Below are positions 1 to 5,495 of a DNA stretch of 5,589 nt, in pieces. The notes beneath the pieces were generated by a model, which worked only from the letters and a program-made list of their open reading frames with translations, was not told where the DNA came from and searched no databases. Source of the DNA: Myxococcales bacterium (GTDB lineage Bacteria > Myxococcota > Polyangia > Fen-1088); assembly GCA_003155465.1 (NCBI GenBank), contig PMCR01000520.1, positions 1 to 5,589 on the forward strand. Reading direction: 5' to 3'. The stretch's first letter is position 1. Each line of letters begins with the position of its first letter. The translations under genes were made by a program, and so were the position numbers.

Positions 1-653
1 TCCCAGGCGATGCACGCCAGCGCCCATTGGTCAACGTGGTGGTCGACCTTTTCGACCTGACCGGTGGCTTGTTCGGGCGACATGTAGAGCGGCGTGCCCA
101 GAGTGGCCTTCTGGTTCGTCAGCCGCGTTTGCGCGACCATCATTTTCGAAATGCCGAAATCGAGCACTTTTACGAACTCGGGTTCGCCTGGTATTTCCAA
201 CAGGAAGATGTTGCCCGGCTTGAGATCGCGGTGAACGATGTCTTGGCCGTGGGCCGCGGAAAGCGCCGAGGCCGTTTGCCTGACCACGCGGGCGACGGTT
301 TCGATCGGCATGCGTCCCACGCGCCGCAGACGGTGGTGAAGATCCTCGCCTTCGAGATACTCCATCACCAGGTATGGCTCGCCGGATTCCGCCTGGCCGA
401 AATCGACGACCCCGACCAAGTGCGGGTGTCCCAGGCGCGATGTGATCTCGGCCTCGCGATGGAAGCGCGCCAGGGCCTCCCGGTCGGCGGCCAGGTGGCG
501 CGCCATCACCTTGACGGCCACGCGCTTGTTGAGCCGGAGCTGTACCGCCTCGTACACAGCGCCCATACCACCTTCGCCGATGAGACGTGTGATGCTATAG
601 GCACCCTCGAGCACGGTGCCCACGAGCGCGTCCATGCCAGGCTCATTCTGCAC
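1..653 (-). CDS. Eukaryotic-type Ser/Thr protein kinase, N-terminal part (runs off left edge)
   Basis: This is the N-terminal 217 residues of a cytoplasmic Hanks-type Ser/Thr kinase that transfers ATP phosphate to target proteins. Visible motifs, numbered from the GTG start: glycine-rich loop GEGGMG at 26-31, catalytic lysine in VAVKV (K48), likely helix-C Glu at 67, hinge LVMEYLEGEDL at 95-105, catalytic loop HRDLKPGN at 141-148, DFG at 165-167 and activation/P+1 segment GTPLYMSPEQATG at 186-198. All catalytic residues are present, and it is an RD kinase. The GTG at 653 is chosen because an in-frame TAG lies five codons upstream and a GGAG sits 9 nt before it; ATG at 635 is an alternative. 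The C-terminal half of the kinase domain and any sensor or membrane domain lie outside the window, so the signal it senses is unknown. It is transcribed leftward, away from the other genes. Kinases of this type are abundant in myxobacteria. Confidence 0.95.
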   Translation of the reverse strand, partial: MQNEPGMDALVGTVLEGAYSITRLIGEGGMGAVYEAVQLRLNKRVAVKVMARHLAADREALARFHREAEITSRLGHPHLVGVVDFGQAESGEPYLVMEYLEGEDLHHRLRRVGRMPIETVARVVRQTASALSAAHGQDIVHRDLKPGNIFLLEIPGEPEFVKVLDFGISKMMVAQTRLTNQKATLGTPLYMSPEQATGQVEKVDHHVDQWALACIAW

Positions 654-734
654 GACCCAAGTCTCCTACCATGGAAACCCCGAGAGAGATCGCGTGCGTT
701 CCGTTTCTGTGTCTTATGTAGTCACGCGCAAAGC

Positions 735-752
735 GCATGTTGTCCAACATGC
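735..752. promoter_or_regulatory. 18-bp palindrome upstream of the kinase, possible operator
   Basis: GCATGTTG, a two-base centre (TC), then CAACATGC form a perfect 8+8 dyad 81 nt upstream of the kinase GTG. A second short dyad, GCGC-AAA-GCGC at 726-736, overlaps its edge. The location in the kinase 5' region suits a dimeric regulator site. No convincing -35/-10 pair with normal spacing was found; TACATA, read on the minus strand between this site and the kinase gene, is the best -10-like string. Function is inferred from symmetry and position only. Confidence 0.3.
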
Positions 753-878
753 CGAGACGACGGTGGCCATGGAATGGGCAGACGATCCCACTGTAGGCCC
801 TGGGCCAAACCGCGTCAAACGGGGTTGGCCGCTACTTCGATTCGGAGTAAGGGGCCGAGGGCGAGGCGGAGACAGGTG

Positions 879-902
879 CGGGGCCGGTGGAATACGGCCC
901 CG
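879..902. repeat. GC-rich inverted repeat (8-bp stem, 8-nt loop) after the four-helix-bundle fragment
   Basis: CGGGGCCG at 879-886 and CGGCCCCG at 895-902 are perfectly complementary around an 8-nt loop. Read on the minus strand it lies 11 nt past the stop of the four-helix-bundle fragment, where a terminator would be expected. No T-run follows on either strand, so it is not a canonical intrinsic terminator. It could still act as a 3' stabilising hairpin. Confidence 0.4.
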
Positions 903-913
903 TCGGGAGCGGG

Positions 914-1147
914 TCAGCGTTTGGGGTGGGTCAGACGCCAGAGGATGGCGACGACACGGTCAAGGAGGGCGTGGGCAGTGGCGGCGTCTTGCGCGGTGAC
1001 GTAGCCCCATGTGGTAGCGAGTACAAGGGCAGTGCGCACTTCGACGGCGCTGCCCGCGGCCACGCGGTAAAGGTGGAAGCGGTCGCGTCCCGTGCGTTGG
1101 GAGCCCTGGTCCAGGCACATGGCCACCGAGCTTGAGGCTCGGCGCAC
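914..1147 (-). pseudogene. Four-helix-bundle protein (IVP/TIGR02436-like), 5'-truncated remnant
   Basis: The 77-residue translation matches the C-terminal two thirds of the small four-helix-bundle family that includes 23S rRNA intervening-sequence proteins and the Avd accessory proteins of diversity-generating retroelements. Recognisable segments are RRASSSVAM at 2-10 (family RRAxSSVxLN), QGSQRTGRDRFHLYRVAAGSA at roughly 14-34 (helix 2 and the RxAxGSAxE turn), and LLDRVVAILWRLTH at 61-74 near the C-terminus. Family members are usually about 110-130 residues, so helix 1 and the usual N-terminal 30-40 residues are absent. The in-frame TGA at 1157-1159 lies only three codons before the GTG, and I could not find the missing part in another frame. 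The role of stand-alone members is not established. There is no reverse transcriptase or rRNA gene nearby, so neither a retroelement nor an rRNA role is suggested. It may be expressed as a short protein, but decay is more likely. Confidence 0.7.
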
Positions 1148-1202
1148 CTCGGACGCTCAAGAACCCCGTTGGAAATGACTATGGACCGTTTGCGGTTTCG
1201 GT

Positions 1203-1370
1203 ATGGCTGGAGCCGTGCGAGCTGCCTGCGGCTGGCGGTTTCAGGGGGAGACGGCAGGCACCTTCTACGACAAATTCTATGGTCCAGTGAAGACCGCGAT
1301 GAAGCAGGGGGATTTCCTTATCGTGGAATTCGGACACAACGACATGAAGTCAGATTCGTCCACGACCTGA
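1203..1370 (+). pseudogene. GDSL/SGNH esterase remnant (rhamnogalacturonan-acetylesterase type)
   Basis: A 55-codon stretch from ATG 1203 to TGA 1368-1370 carries the hallmark of block III of SGNH hydrolases: residues 36-50 read GDFLIVEFGHNDMKS, with GHND at 44-47. Before it, TAGTFYDKFYGPVKTAMKQ fits the helix that precedes this block in rhamnogalacturonan acetylesterase-like enzymes, which deacetylate pectin backbone. Block I (GDS, nucleophile Ser) and block V (Asp/His) are both missing, so it cannot be a working esterase. An in-frame TGA at 1176-1178 bounds it upstream. After the stop the frame reads only a few codons of possible similarity before the transporter gene begins 23 nt later. 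It is therefore a fragment of a roughly 250-400-residue gene, probably left by deletion. The family call rests on the block III motif alone. Confidence 0.6.
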
Positions 1371-1393
1371 ACGCGCTATAAGGCGCTGGCTTC

Positions 1394-2311
1394 ATGCAGT
1401 TCCTTTCGCCAGCTCTTTCCTGGGTGGTTTTCGCCGTCCTCTCTGCCGTTTTGCTCGGCGTCTACGACGTGGCCAAGAAGGCCTCGGTGCAGGACAACGC
1501 CGTTCTGGTGGTGCTCTTCGCGTGCAGCGCCAGCGGCCTGGCGCTTTTCCTTCCTTTGGGCGCCCTCACGCTCGCGGCGCCCACCTGGGCGAACGCCCAC
1601 GGCGTTGTCATCGCCGCGCTGTCCTGGCGCGACCACGCCTTGGTCGTGGCCAAGGCGGCTCTCGTCACCCTGTCCTGGGTGCTCACCTTCTTCGCGCTCA
1701 AGCATCTGCCCATCTCGCTCGCCTCACCCGTGCGGGCCAGTGCGCCGCTTTTCACCCTGCTTGGCGCCGTCGTCTTGTTCGGGGAAAGGCCGAGTGCGCG
1801 GCAGGTCCTCGGCATGGCGGTAATTCTGCTCGCCTACTGGGTCTTCTCGCTCATCGGCCGCATCGAGGGCATTCGCTTTTCGCGCAACGCCTGGGTGTGG
1901 TCGCTCTTCCTCGGCACGCTGGTGGGCGCCGCCAGCGGCCTTTACGACAAGCATCTCCTGCAAACCGCGCACCTGCCCGCGCTCGCCATGCAGTTCTGGT
2001 TCACCGCCTATAACACCCTCATCCAAGGCGCCATCGTCCTCTTCCTGTGGCGTCCCCGCCGCGCAAAGCATACGCCCTTCCGCTGGCGCTGGACCATCGC
2101 CGCTGTCGGCGCGCTTCTGCTGCTATCCGATGCCCTCTATTTCCACGCCCTGGCCATGCCCGGCGCCTTGGTCAGCGTGATCTCGACCTTGCGCCGAACC
2201 AACGTCGTGCTCAGTTTCGCCATCGGCTCCCTGCTTTTCGGCGAACGCTATCGCCTGCGCAAGTCCTTTGCCTTGGCCGGTGTGATTGCGGGCGTCGTTC
2301 TCATTCTTTGA
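1394..2311 (+). CDS. EamA/DMT-family transporter (inner membrane)
   Basis: This is a 305-residue, about ten-helix membrane protein of the drug/metabolite transporter superfamily, which carries small metabolites across the inner membrane. The two EamA halves are visible as an internal repeat. LGVYDVAKK (21-29) pairs with SGLYDKHLL (181-189), and LFGERPS (128-134) pairs with LFGERYR (281-287), the Gly-Glu motif ending helices 4 and 9. Approximate membrane segments are 8-24, 35-59, 83-101, 107-130, 137-155, 166-185, 197-218, 232-252, 257-282 and 289-305. Length is normal for the family. ATG 1394 is preferred: an in-frame TAA sits at 1379-1381 and a weak AAGG lies 10 nt upstream. Substrate cannot be read from sequence. 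Its 3' end overlaps the convergent cupin gene by 64 bp. It starts right behind an esterase remnant, so its original promoter context may have been disturbed. Confidence 0.93.
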   Translation: MQFLSPALSWVVFAVLSAVLLGVYDVAKKASVQDNAVLVVLFACSASGLALFLPLGALTLAAPTWANAHGVVIAALSWRDHALVVAKAALVTLSWVLTFFALKHLPISLASPVRASAPLFTLLGAVVLFGERPSARQVLGMAVILLAYWVFSLIGRIEGIRFSRNAWVWSLFLGTLVGAASGLYDKHLLQTAHLPALAMQFWFTAYNTLIQGAIVLFLWRPRRAKHTPFRWRWTIAAVGALLLLSDALYFHALAMPGALVSVISTLRRTNVVLSFAIGSLLFGERYRLRKSFALAGVIAGVVLIL

Positions 2312-2637
2312 GCCCGCGGCAGGTAGTCCTCGCGCACCGGCGAGAACACCTCGATGGCCACCGAGTCTTCGAGGATGACAGCGCGGTGCCTGGTGCCGCC
2401 CGGGATAGACCAGCTGCCGCCGGGGTGCACCTCCGAGCTACGACGGCCGATGGTCAGCCGAATGCAGCCGCTGACCAGATAGCCGGATTGCTCCTGCGGA
2501 TGTGCATGCGTAGGCAACGAGCTGCCCTTGCGCATGCGGAACTCGGTCATCAACGTGTGCTCGCCGAAAGCCAGCGTCTTGCGCTCGATCCCTGGCAGGG
2601 CAAGCTGATACCTGCGTGGGTTCGCCTTTCGAATCAT
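2248..2637 (-). CDS. Single-domain cupin, KdgF-like
   Basis: A 129-residue cytoplasmic cupin. Motif 1 fits G(X)5HXH(X)3(E/Q)(X)6G: G38, H44, H46, Q50, G57. Motif 2 fits G(X)5PXG(X)2H: G73, P79, G81, H84. The probable metal ligands are thus His-His-Gln-His, with Gln in place of the usual Glu. KdgF, which linearises unsaturated uronates from pectin and alginate breakdown, uses this same set, and the EVFSPVREDYL end of the barrel (96-106) is typical of KdgF-like proteins. Function is likely related but not proven; many cupins of this group are uncharacterised. ATG 2637 is the first start in frame, and the ribosome site is weak (AGG about 15 nt upstream). Family members usually end close to the EDYL motif; here 23 further basic residues are read antisense to the end of the transporter gene. 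The gene lies 64 nt downstream of the lipoprotein gene on the same strand and may be co-transcribed with it. Confidence 0.88.
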   Translation of the reverse strand: MIRKANPRRYQLALPGIERKTLAFGEHTLMTEFRMRKGSSLPTHAHPQEQSGYLVSGCIRLTIGRRSSEVHPGGSWSIPGGTRHRAVILEDSVAIEVFSPVREDYLPRAQRMRTTPAITPAKAKDLRRR

Positions 2638-2701
2638 GGTTGGACCATAACCTATTAGCTGCGCAACGAAGAGATCGCCGACATTGCGGCTGGCCAGGCA
2701 T

Positions 2702-3214
2702 CTACTGGTTCGGGTACAGCATGGTCGCAGTGGGCCGGGCGTGGGTCAGTGGATCGAAGACGATGAATCGAGAGAGACCAGTACAAAGGTACAGATTCAC
2801 CGGGGTCGTGTGGCCAGCAACAACGTCCACGTTGACACAAACGGCTCCGTAGCCGGATATGCCGGCGCAAAGCAGGTGGCTACCAGGATCGAGCGCCTGC
2901 CGGTAGCGGCCATCGGCCTGGAGCGTGATTGTGGCCGGCGCGGCTTGGATGATGGCCCTGGCGCCAACGACGTCGTTGACCGGTTCGGGCGTCACCCACA
3001 AATCGAGAGGAGACCTGGCGAACGGGCACTCGGAGCAACCGTTTTCGACTACGTCGCCTTCCGATGCGATGAAGCCGGCGATTTCGCTCTTGCGGTTGTC
3101 AGCGGCAGGCGTGCCGATGGCGTCGCATCCGCTGCGCTCGCAGAAGATATTGCAGGCCGGGACCGCGAACCACAAGGCAACACACAGGAATGAGCAAGCA
3201 AGCGCGCGAGTCAT
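2702..3214 (-). CDS. Cys-rich putative lipoprotein with carboxypeptidase-regulatory-like beta domain
   Basis: A 170-residue exported protein. The N-terminus has Arg at position 3, a hydrophobic stretch (4-18) and a lipobox-like VPAC with Cys at 21; Asn follows, which would not give inner-membrane retention. The mature part has eight cysteines (21, 25, 30, 60, 63, 116, 126, 144), including a CNIFCERSGC cluster and a CSEC pair, suggesting disulfides or metal binding outside the cytoplasm. Residues about 44-146 have the rhythm of a carboxypeptidase-regulatory or transthyretin-like beta-sandwich: SEIAGFIAS, then ITLQADGRYRQALDPGSHLLC, then a V-x-V strand and AGHTTPVNLYL. I do not recognise a named family. 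ATG 3214 is chosen because it places the signal peptide at the very start; the open frame extends to GTG 3259 but adds 15 residues unlike a signal. No good Shine-Dalgarno precedes either start. Pro at lipobox position -2 is slightly unusual, so lipidation is probable rather than certain. Confidence 0.75.
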   Translation of the reverse strand: MTRALACSFLCVALWFAVPACNIFCERSGCDAIGTPAADNRKSEIAGFIASEGDVVENGCSECPFARSPLDLWVTPEPVNDVVGARAIIQAAPATITLQADGRYRQALDPGSHLLCAGISGYGAVCVNVDVVAGHTTPVNLYLCTGLSRFIVFDPLTHARPTATMLYPNQ

Positions 3215-3368
3215 GGCAAAAGCGTGGAGCCATTCGCAGATGCAGTCAAGCGCCGGCACACAGTCGATGTGACGCCCATCCGTGCCCTTGGGCTGCCTTC
3301 GCTTTTTTGGCCGGACTTCCAGGCCGCAGACCCTCAGCCTGCCATCGCACCTGACATGCCCAGAAGGC

Positions 3369-3380
3369 GTTCATATGAAC
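3369..3380. repeat. 12-bp perfect palindrome at the broken 5' end of the kelch gene
   Basis: GTTCATATGAAC is a perfect palindrome. It lies between the divergently read lipoprotein (start 3214) and the kelch gene. Its TGA (3376-3378) is the stop that closes the kelch frame upstream. It could be an operator for either side, or chance sequence at a rearrangement point. Confidence 0.3.
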
Positions 3381-3396
3381 TACGGCCCGTCTATCG

Positions 3397-4200
3397 TTGT
3401 TGCCGAGCGGGATGGTGCTCATAGCCGGCGGCACGGGACTCGCTAGCGCCGAACTGTACGACCCCAACGCCGGGACGTTCACCGCCACCGGGAGCATGAC
3501 TGTGGCTAGAATGTGCCACACGGCGACCTTGCTGCCCGGCGGGAAGATGCTCATCGTCGGCGGAGACAGTGGCAGCGGGCGTCTCGCAACCGCCGAACTG
3601 TTCGACCCCAACGCCGGGACGTTCACCGCCGCCGGGAGCATGACCGTGGCAAGGTGGGGTCACACGGCGGCGTTGTTATCAAACGGAAGAGTGCTCATCG
3701 CCGGCGGCGGAGGCACGGGCAACGCGGTACTCGCGAGCACGGAGCTGTACGACCCAGGCGCCGGGACATTTGGGGCCGCCGGCGACATGGCTGCGGCAAG
3801 GGCCTGGCACACATCGATCTTGTTGGCAGACGGGAAGGTGCTCATCGCCGGCGGGGGCTATTCGAGCGCGGAGCTATACGACCCGGTAGCCGGGACCTTC
3901 ACTGCAACCGGCAGCATGAGCGTGGCAAGGACGGTGCCCACCGCGACGTTGCTTGCCAACGGGAAGGTGCTTGTTGCTGGCGGATACTATCCCCTTGATG
4001 TCATGTACAGTCGCGAGACGGAGACTCTCGCGAGCGCGGAACTATTCGATCCGCTTGCGGGGACATTCACCGCGACAGGCAGCATGACCGTGCCAAGGCA
4101 CGACCACACGGCGACCTTGTTGCTAGACGGGACGGTGCTCATCGCCGGCGGAGGCGGCGTCAGTGATGATCCTCTCACGAGCGCGGAGCAGTACCAATAG
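3397..4200 (+). CDS. Kelch-repeat beta-propeller protein, 5'-truncated
   Basis: Up to 267 residues made almost entirely of kelch motifs. Six copies of the strand VLIAGG or a variant (MLIVGG, VLVAGG) alternate with (A/T)ELYDPxAGTFTAxGSMTVAR, ending at AEQYQ and a TAG. Kelch propellers of this kind are usually exported and serve as binding scaffolds; no catalytic domain is seen. The gene lacks a proper start. TTG 3397 and ATG 3412 lie inside what should be the first blade, there is no signal peptide, and TGA at 3376-3378 closes the frame just upstream. In frame 2, DMPRRRSY at about 3350-3373 resembles the kelch turn that normally precedes HTATLLPSG, and the match then jumps to the kelch frame (TA...LLPSG). 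This suggests a frameshift near 3375-3385. The gene is therefore either a pseudogene or makes only an incomplete propeller. No Shine-Dalgarno was found. Confidence 0.75.
   Translation: MLPSGMVLIAGGTGLASAELYDPNAGTFTATGSMTVARMCHTATLLPGGKMLIVGGDSGSGRLATAELFDPNAGTFTAAGSMTVARWGHTAALLSNGRVLIAGGGGTGNAVLASTELYDPGAGTFGAAGDMAAARAWHTSILLADGKVLIAGGGYSSAELYDPVAGTFTATGSMSVARTVPTATLLANGKVLVAGGYYPLDVMYSRETETLASAELFDPLAGTFTATGSMTVPRHDHTATLLLDGTVLIAGGGGVSDDPLTSAEQYQ
3448..4197 (+). repeat. Tandem kelch-coding repeats, units of 43-56 codons
   Basis: Repeat units begin (GCC/GCG/ACG + GAG/GAA) at 3448, 3592, 3739, 3868, 4036 and 4183, giving spacings of 144, 147, 129, 168 and 147 bp. Units 1 and 2 are nearly identical in DNA over about 35 bp (3448-3486 against 3592-3630), including synonymous positions, so at least one duplication is recent or the copies have been homogenised. 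Length varies only in the loop between VLIAGG and AELYDP, with unit 4 carrying the longest insert ([17 protein letters not shown]). Confidence 0.85.
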
Positions 4201-4554
4201 GCCCGTAGTGTCCGAAAAGGCGTCGCCTGGCATTATGCGGCTACGACACGCGCGGGACTTGCGGCTACGTACCCGCCTGACTCGGGCGAGCTACCGCTCC
4301 TGGTTTCTAGCTCGGTCATGGGGTACCTAGTCCATTCGAACGGGGCTGACGAAATCGTGACATCGATGTCGCGGGTGCTCGGGGGGAATCTGCCTCTCTG
4401 AGGCTGTCTGAATCTGGCCTGCCCGCTTCACGCCCCAGCGAAACGTATGGAAACCGTCGCAGACCTGGGCAGTTTGAGCGCATGCGCAGGGGATCGTCCG
4501 CAGGAGGCTCGGAGGCCTCCACGTTGGCCTAGGAGTTGCAAGTTCAGCAGTCCC
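4201..4554. other. Intergenic region, 354 bp, with several inverted repeats
   Basis: No convincing gene is seen on either strand. A 10-bp direct repeat, TGCGGCTACG, occurs at 4236-4245 and 4260-4269. Short dyads include AGGCG-T-CGCCT at 4218-4228 and GCCTC-TCT-GAGGC at 4392-4404. A hairpin of 6 bp with a 6-nt loop lies at 4503-4520 and contains the 10-bp palindrome GGAGGCCTCC (4511-4520). No terminator with a T-run follows the kelch gene. I could not assign -35/-10 elements with normal spacing. An in-frame ATG at 4447 extends the downstream gene by 36 codons, but the added residues do not look like protein and would bury the signal peptide. Confidence 0.6.
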
Positions 4555-4563
4555 ATGCTGAAC
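4542..4563 (+). promoter_or_regulatory. Start-codon hairpin of the glycine-rich lipoprotein gene
   Basis: GTTCAGCA (4542-4549) and TGCTGAAC (4556-4563) form a perfect 8-bp stem with a GTCCCA loop. The start ATG (4555-4557) straddles loop and 3' arm. The only good Shine-Dalgarno, AGGAG at 4531-4535, is 19 nt from the ATG in linear sequence, which is too far unless RNA folding changes the geometry. In mRNA this structure would occlude the start codon, so it may control translation. The symmetry is seen directly; the regulatory role is inferred. Confidence 0.4.
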
Positions 4564-5427
4564 AGATGCACCTGCGCTTTCATCCCGTCCGTGGTGGCCT
4601 TCTTGGCGCTGCCCATGGGTTTCGGTTGCGGGAGCAGCGGCTCGCCGGCCGGAGGAGACGGCGGCGGTTCCGCGAGCACAGGCGGCGTTGCCAATGGCGG
4701 GACCGGCGCTGCCGGAGCTGGCGGCGACACGCAAACCAGCCAGACTATCGAGACAGGGGGCAACGCTGGAACCGGCGGGACCACCGCCACGGGCGGCTCC
4801 GCCACCCCCGGGACTACCAGTACGGGCGGGACCGCCGCTATTGGCGGCACCACTGCCTTGGCCGGCAACACCGCGACAGGCGGGACCACCGCTTTGGGCG
4901 GCAGCACTGCCTCGGGCGGCACCACGGGTGGAGCCGAAGCCACGGGTGGCACTGCCGGCACCGGGGCCACCACAACGGTCGACGGCGGCGCTAGCTTGCA
5001 AATTCCGGTGGAGCAGGTGGAACAGTTCCAATCGTGCAGCGCGGACACCGACTGCCACATCGTATGGGTTAACTGCGGATGCTTCGCCGTTCGCACCGAG
5101 GTGTCGAAACTGCTGGACCCAAGGATTTGTGGCACCAACCTCTGCATTTCCTCCAGGCCGACGGCGGCGGTATGCACTGAAGGGCGTTGCGAGCTGTTCC
5201 TCGACCCACACTGCACCGTCGACTCCGATTGCAAGGTCTTGTGGTCCTATTGTTCACCGAATGCCCCGAACGTGGACGCCGGAGCTTCCTGCGCCTGCGC
5301 GGCGGTGCACCAGAGCAACGACAAGACCAGCGCCTTGGTGTCGGCCGATGGCGGATGCCCGGGCGCGCTTTCACAGACGGCCACCGCAGTCTGTTCGGGG
5401 TTCGGAAGATGCACGTTGAGCTACTAA
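4555..5427 (+). CDS. Glycine-rich-stalk lipoprotein with two tandem eight-Cys modules
   Basis: A 290-residue exported protein. Residues 1-24 form a signal peptide (Arg at 4, hydrophobic 8-21) ending in FGC with likely lipidated Cys 25, followed by GSSGS; no Asp at +2. Residues 29-146 are a Gly/Thr/Ala-rich stalk with repeated TGGT and TATGG units and only two acidic runs. Residues 157-290 hold 16 cysteines in two copies of one module. Copy 1 (161-212) has C-x5-C-x6-C-x-C, then single cysteines and C-x4-C. Copy 2 (220-286) has C-x5-C-x6-C, a later C-x-C, then C-x5-C. Both open with CxxDxDC and end in TA(x)AVC followed by RC. This suggests a disulfide-rich head held off the outer membrane by a flexible stalk, a layout common in myxobacterial surface lipoproteins. 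Function is unknown. ATG 4555 is chosen because it starts the signal peptide; ATG 4447 is less likely. Confidence 0.88.
   Translation: MLNRCTCAFIPSVVAFLALPMGFGCGSSGSPAGGDGGGSASTGGVANGGTGAAGAGGDTQTSQTIETGGNAGTGGTTATGGSATPGTTSTGGTAAIGGTTALAGNTATGGTTALGGSTASGGTTGGAEATGGTAGTGATTTVDGGASLQIPVEQVEQFQSCSADTDCHIVWVNCGCFAVRTEVSKLLDPRICGTNLCISSRPTAAVCTEGRCELFLDPHCTVDSDCKVLWSYCSPNAPNVDAGASCACAAVHQSNDKTSALVSADGGCPGALSQTATAVCSGFGRCTLSY
4630..4992 (+). repeat. Low-complexity Gly/Thr/Ala-coding stretch
   Basis: Imperfect 15-30-bp units built on GGCGGGACCACCGC and GGCGGCACCAC encode the stalk. Frequent near-repeats such as GGCGGGACCACCGC (4775-4788 region and again near 4880) make this stretch prone to slippage and length change. 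The antisense strand is stop-free over it and gives long spurious Pro/Val/Ala-rich frames. Confidence 0.75.
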
Positions 5428-5495
5428 AGAAGATTCTACTGGCACCCACCGCAAATCGGTTGACACAGCCCCGGGTGGGCGCCGAACGTGCTTCT

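Noticed and set aside
27..1004. Long plus-strand frame of 325 codons
   Set aside because: It is antisense to the kinase, whose catalytic motifs are unmistakable on the minus strand, and its own translation has no recognisable domain.
914..1147. Part of a diversity-generating retroelement (Avd)
   Set aside because: No reverse transcriptase, template repeat or variable repeat is seen in the window, and the protein lacks its first helix.
1376..2071. Minus-strand and alternate plus-strand frames inside the transporter gene
   Set aside because: Charged or Arg-rich translations without domains, fully covered by a transporter with clear internal duplication and membrane segments.
2684..3272. Plus-strand frames over the minus-strand lipoprotein
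   Set aside because: No signal peptide or motif; the minus strand has a signal peptide, lipobox and ordered cysteines.
3246..3845. Minus-strand frames with repeated [16 protein letters not shown] motifs
   Set aside because: These are the reverse reading of the kelch repeats; the repetition comes from the plus-strand gene.
3448..4197. CRISPR-like or other non-coding tandem array
   Set aside because: The periodicity is a multiple of three, stays in frame and encodes kelch blades; there are no constant repeats with unique spacers.
4327..5234. Two long minus-strand frames (268 and 294 codons), one rich in Val-Pro repeats
   Set aside because: They mirror the Gly/Thr/Ala repeats of the plus-strand lipoprotein; the antisense of such codons is stop-poor. 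The plus strand has the signal peptide and ordered cysteines.
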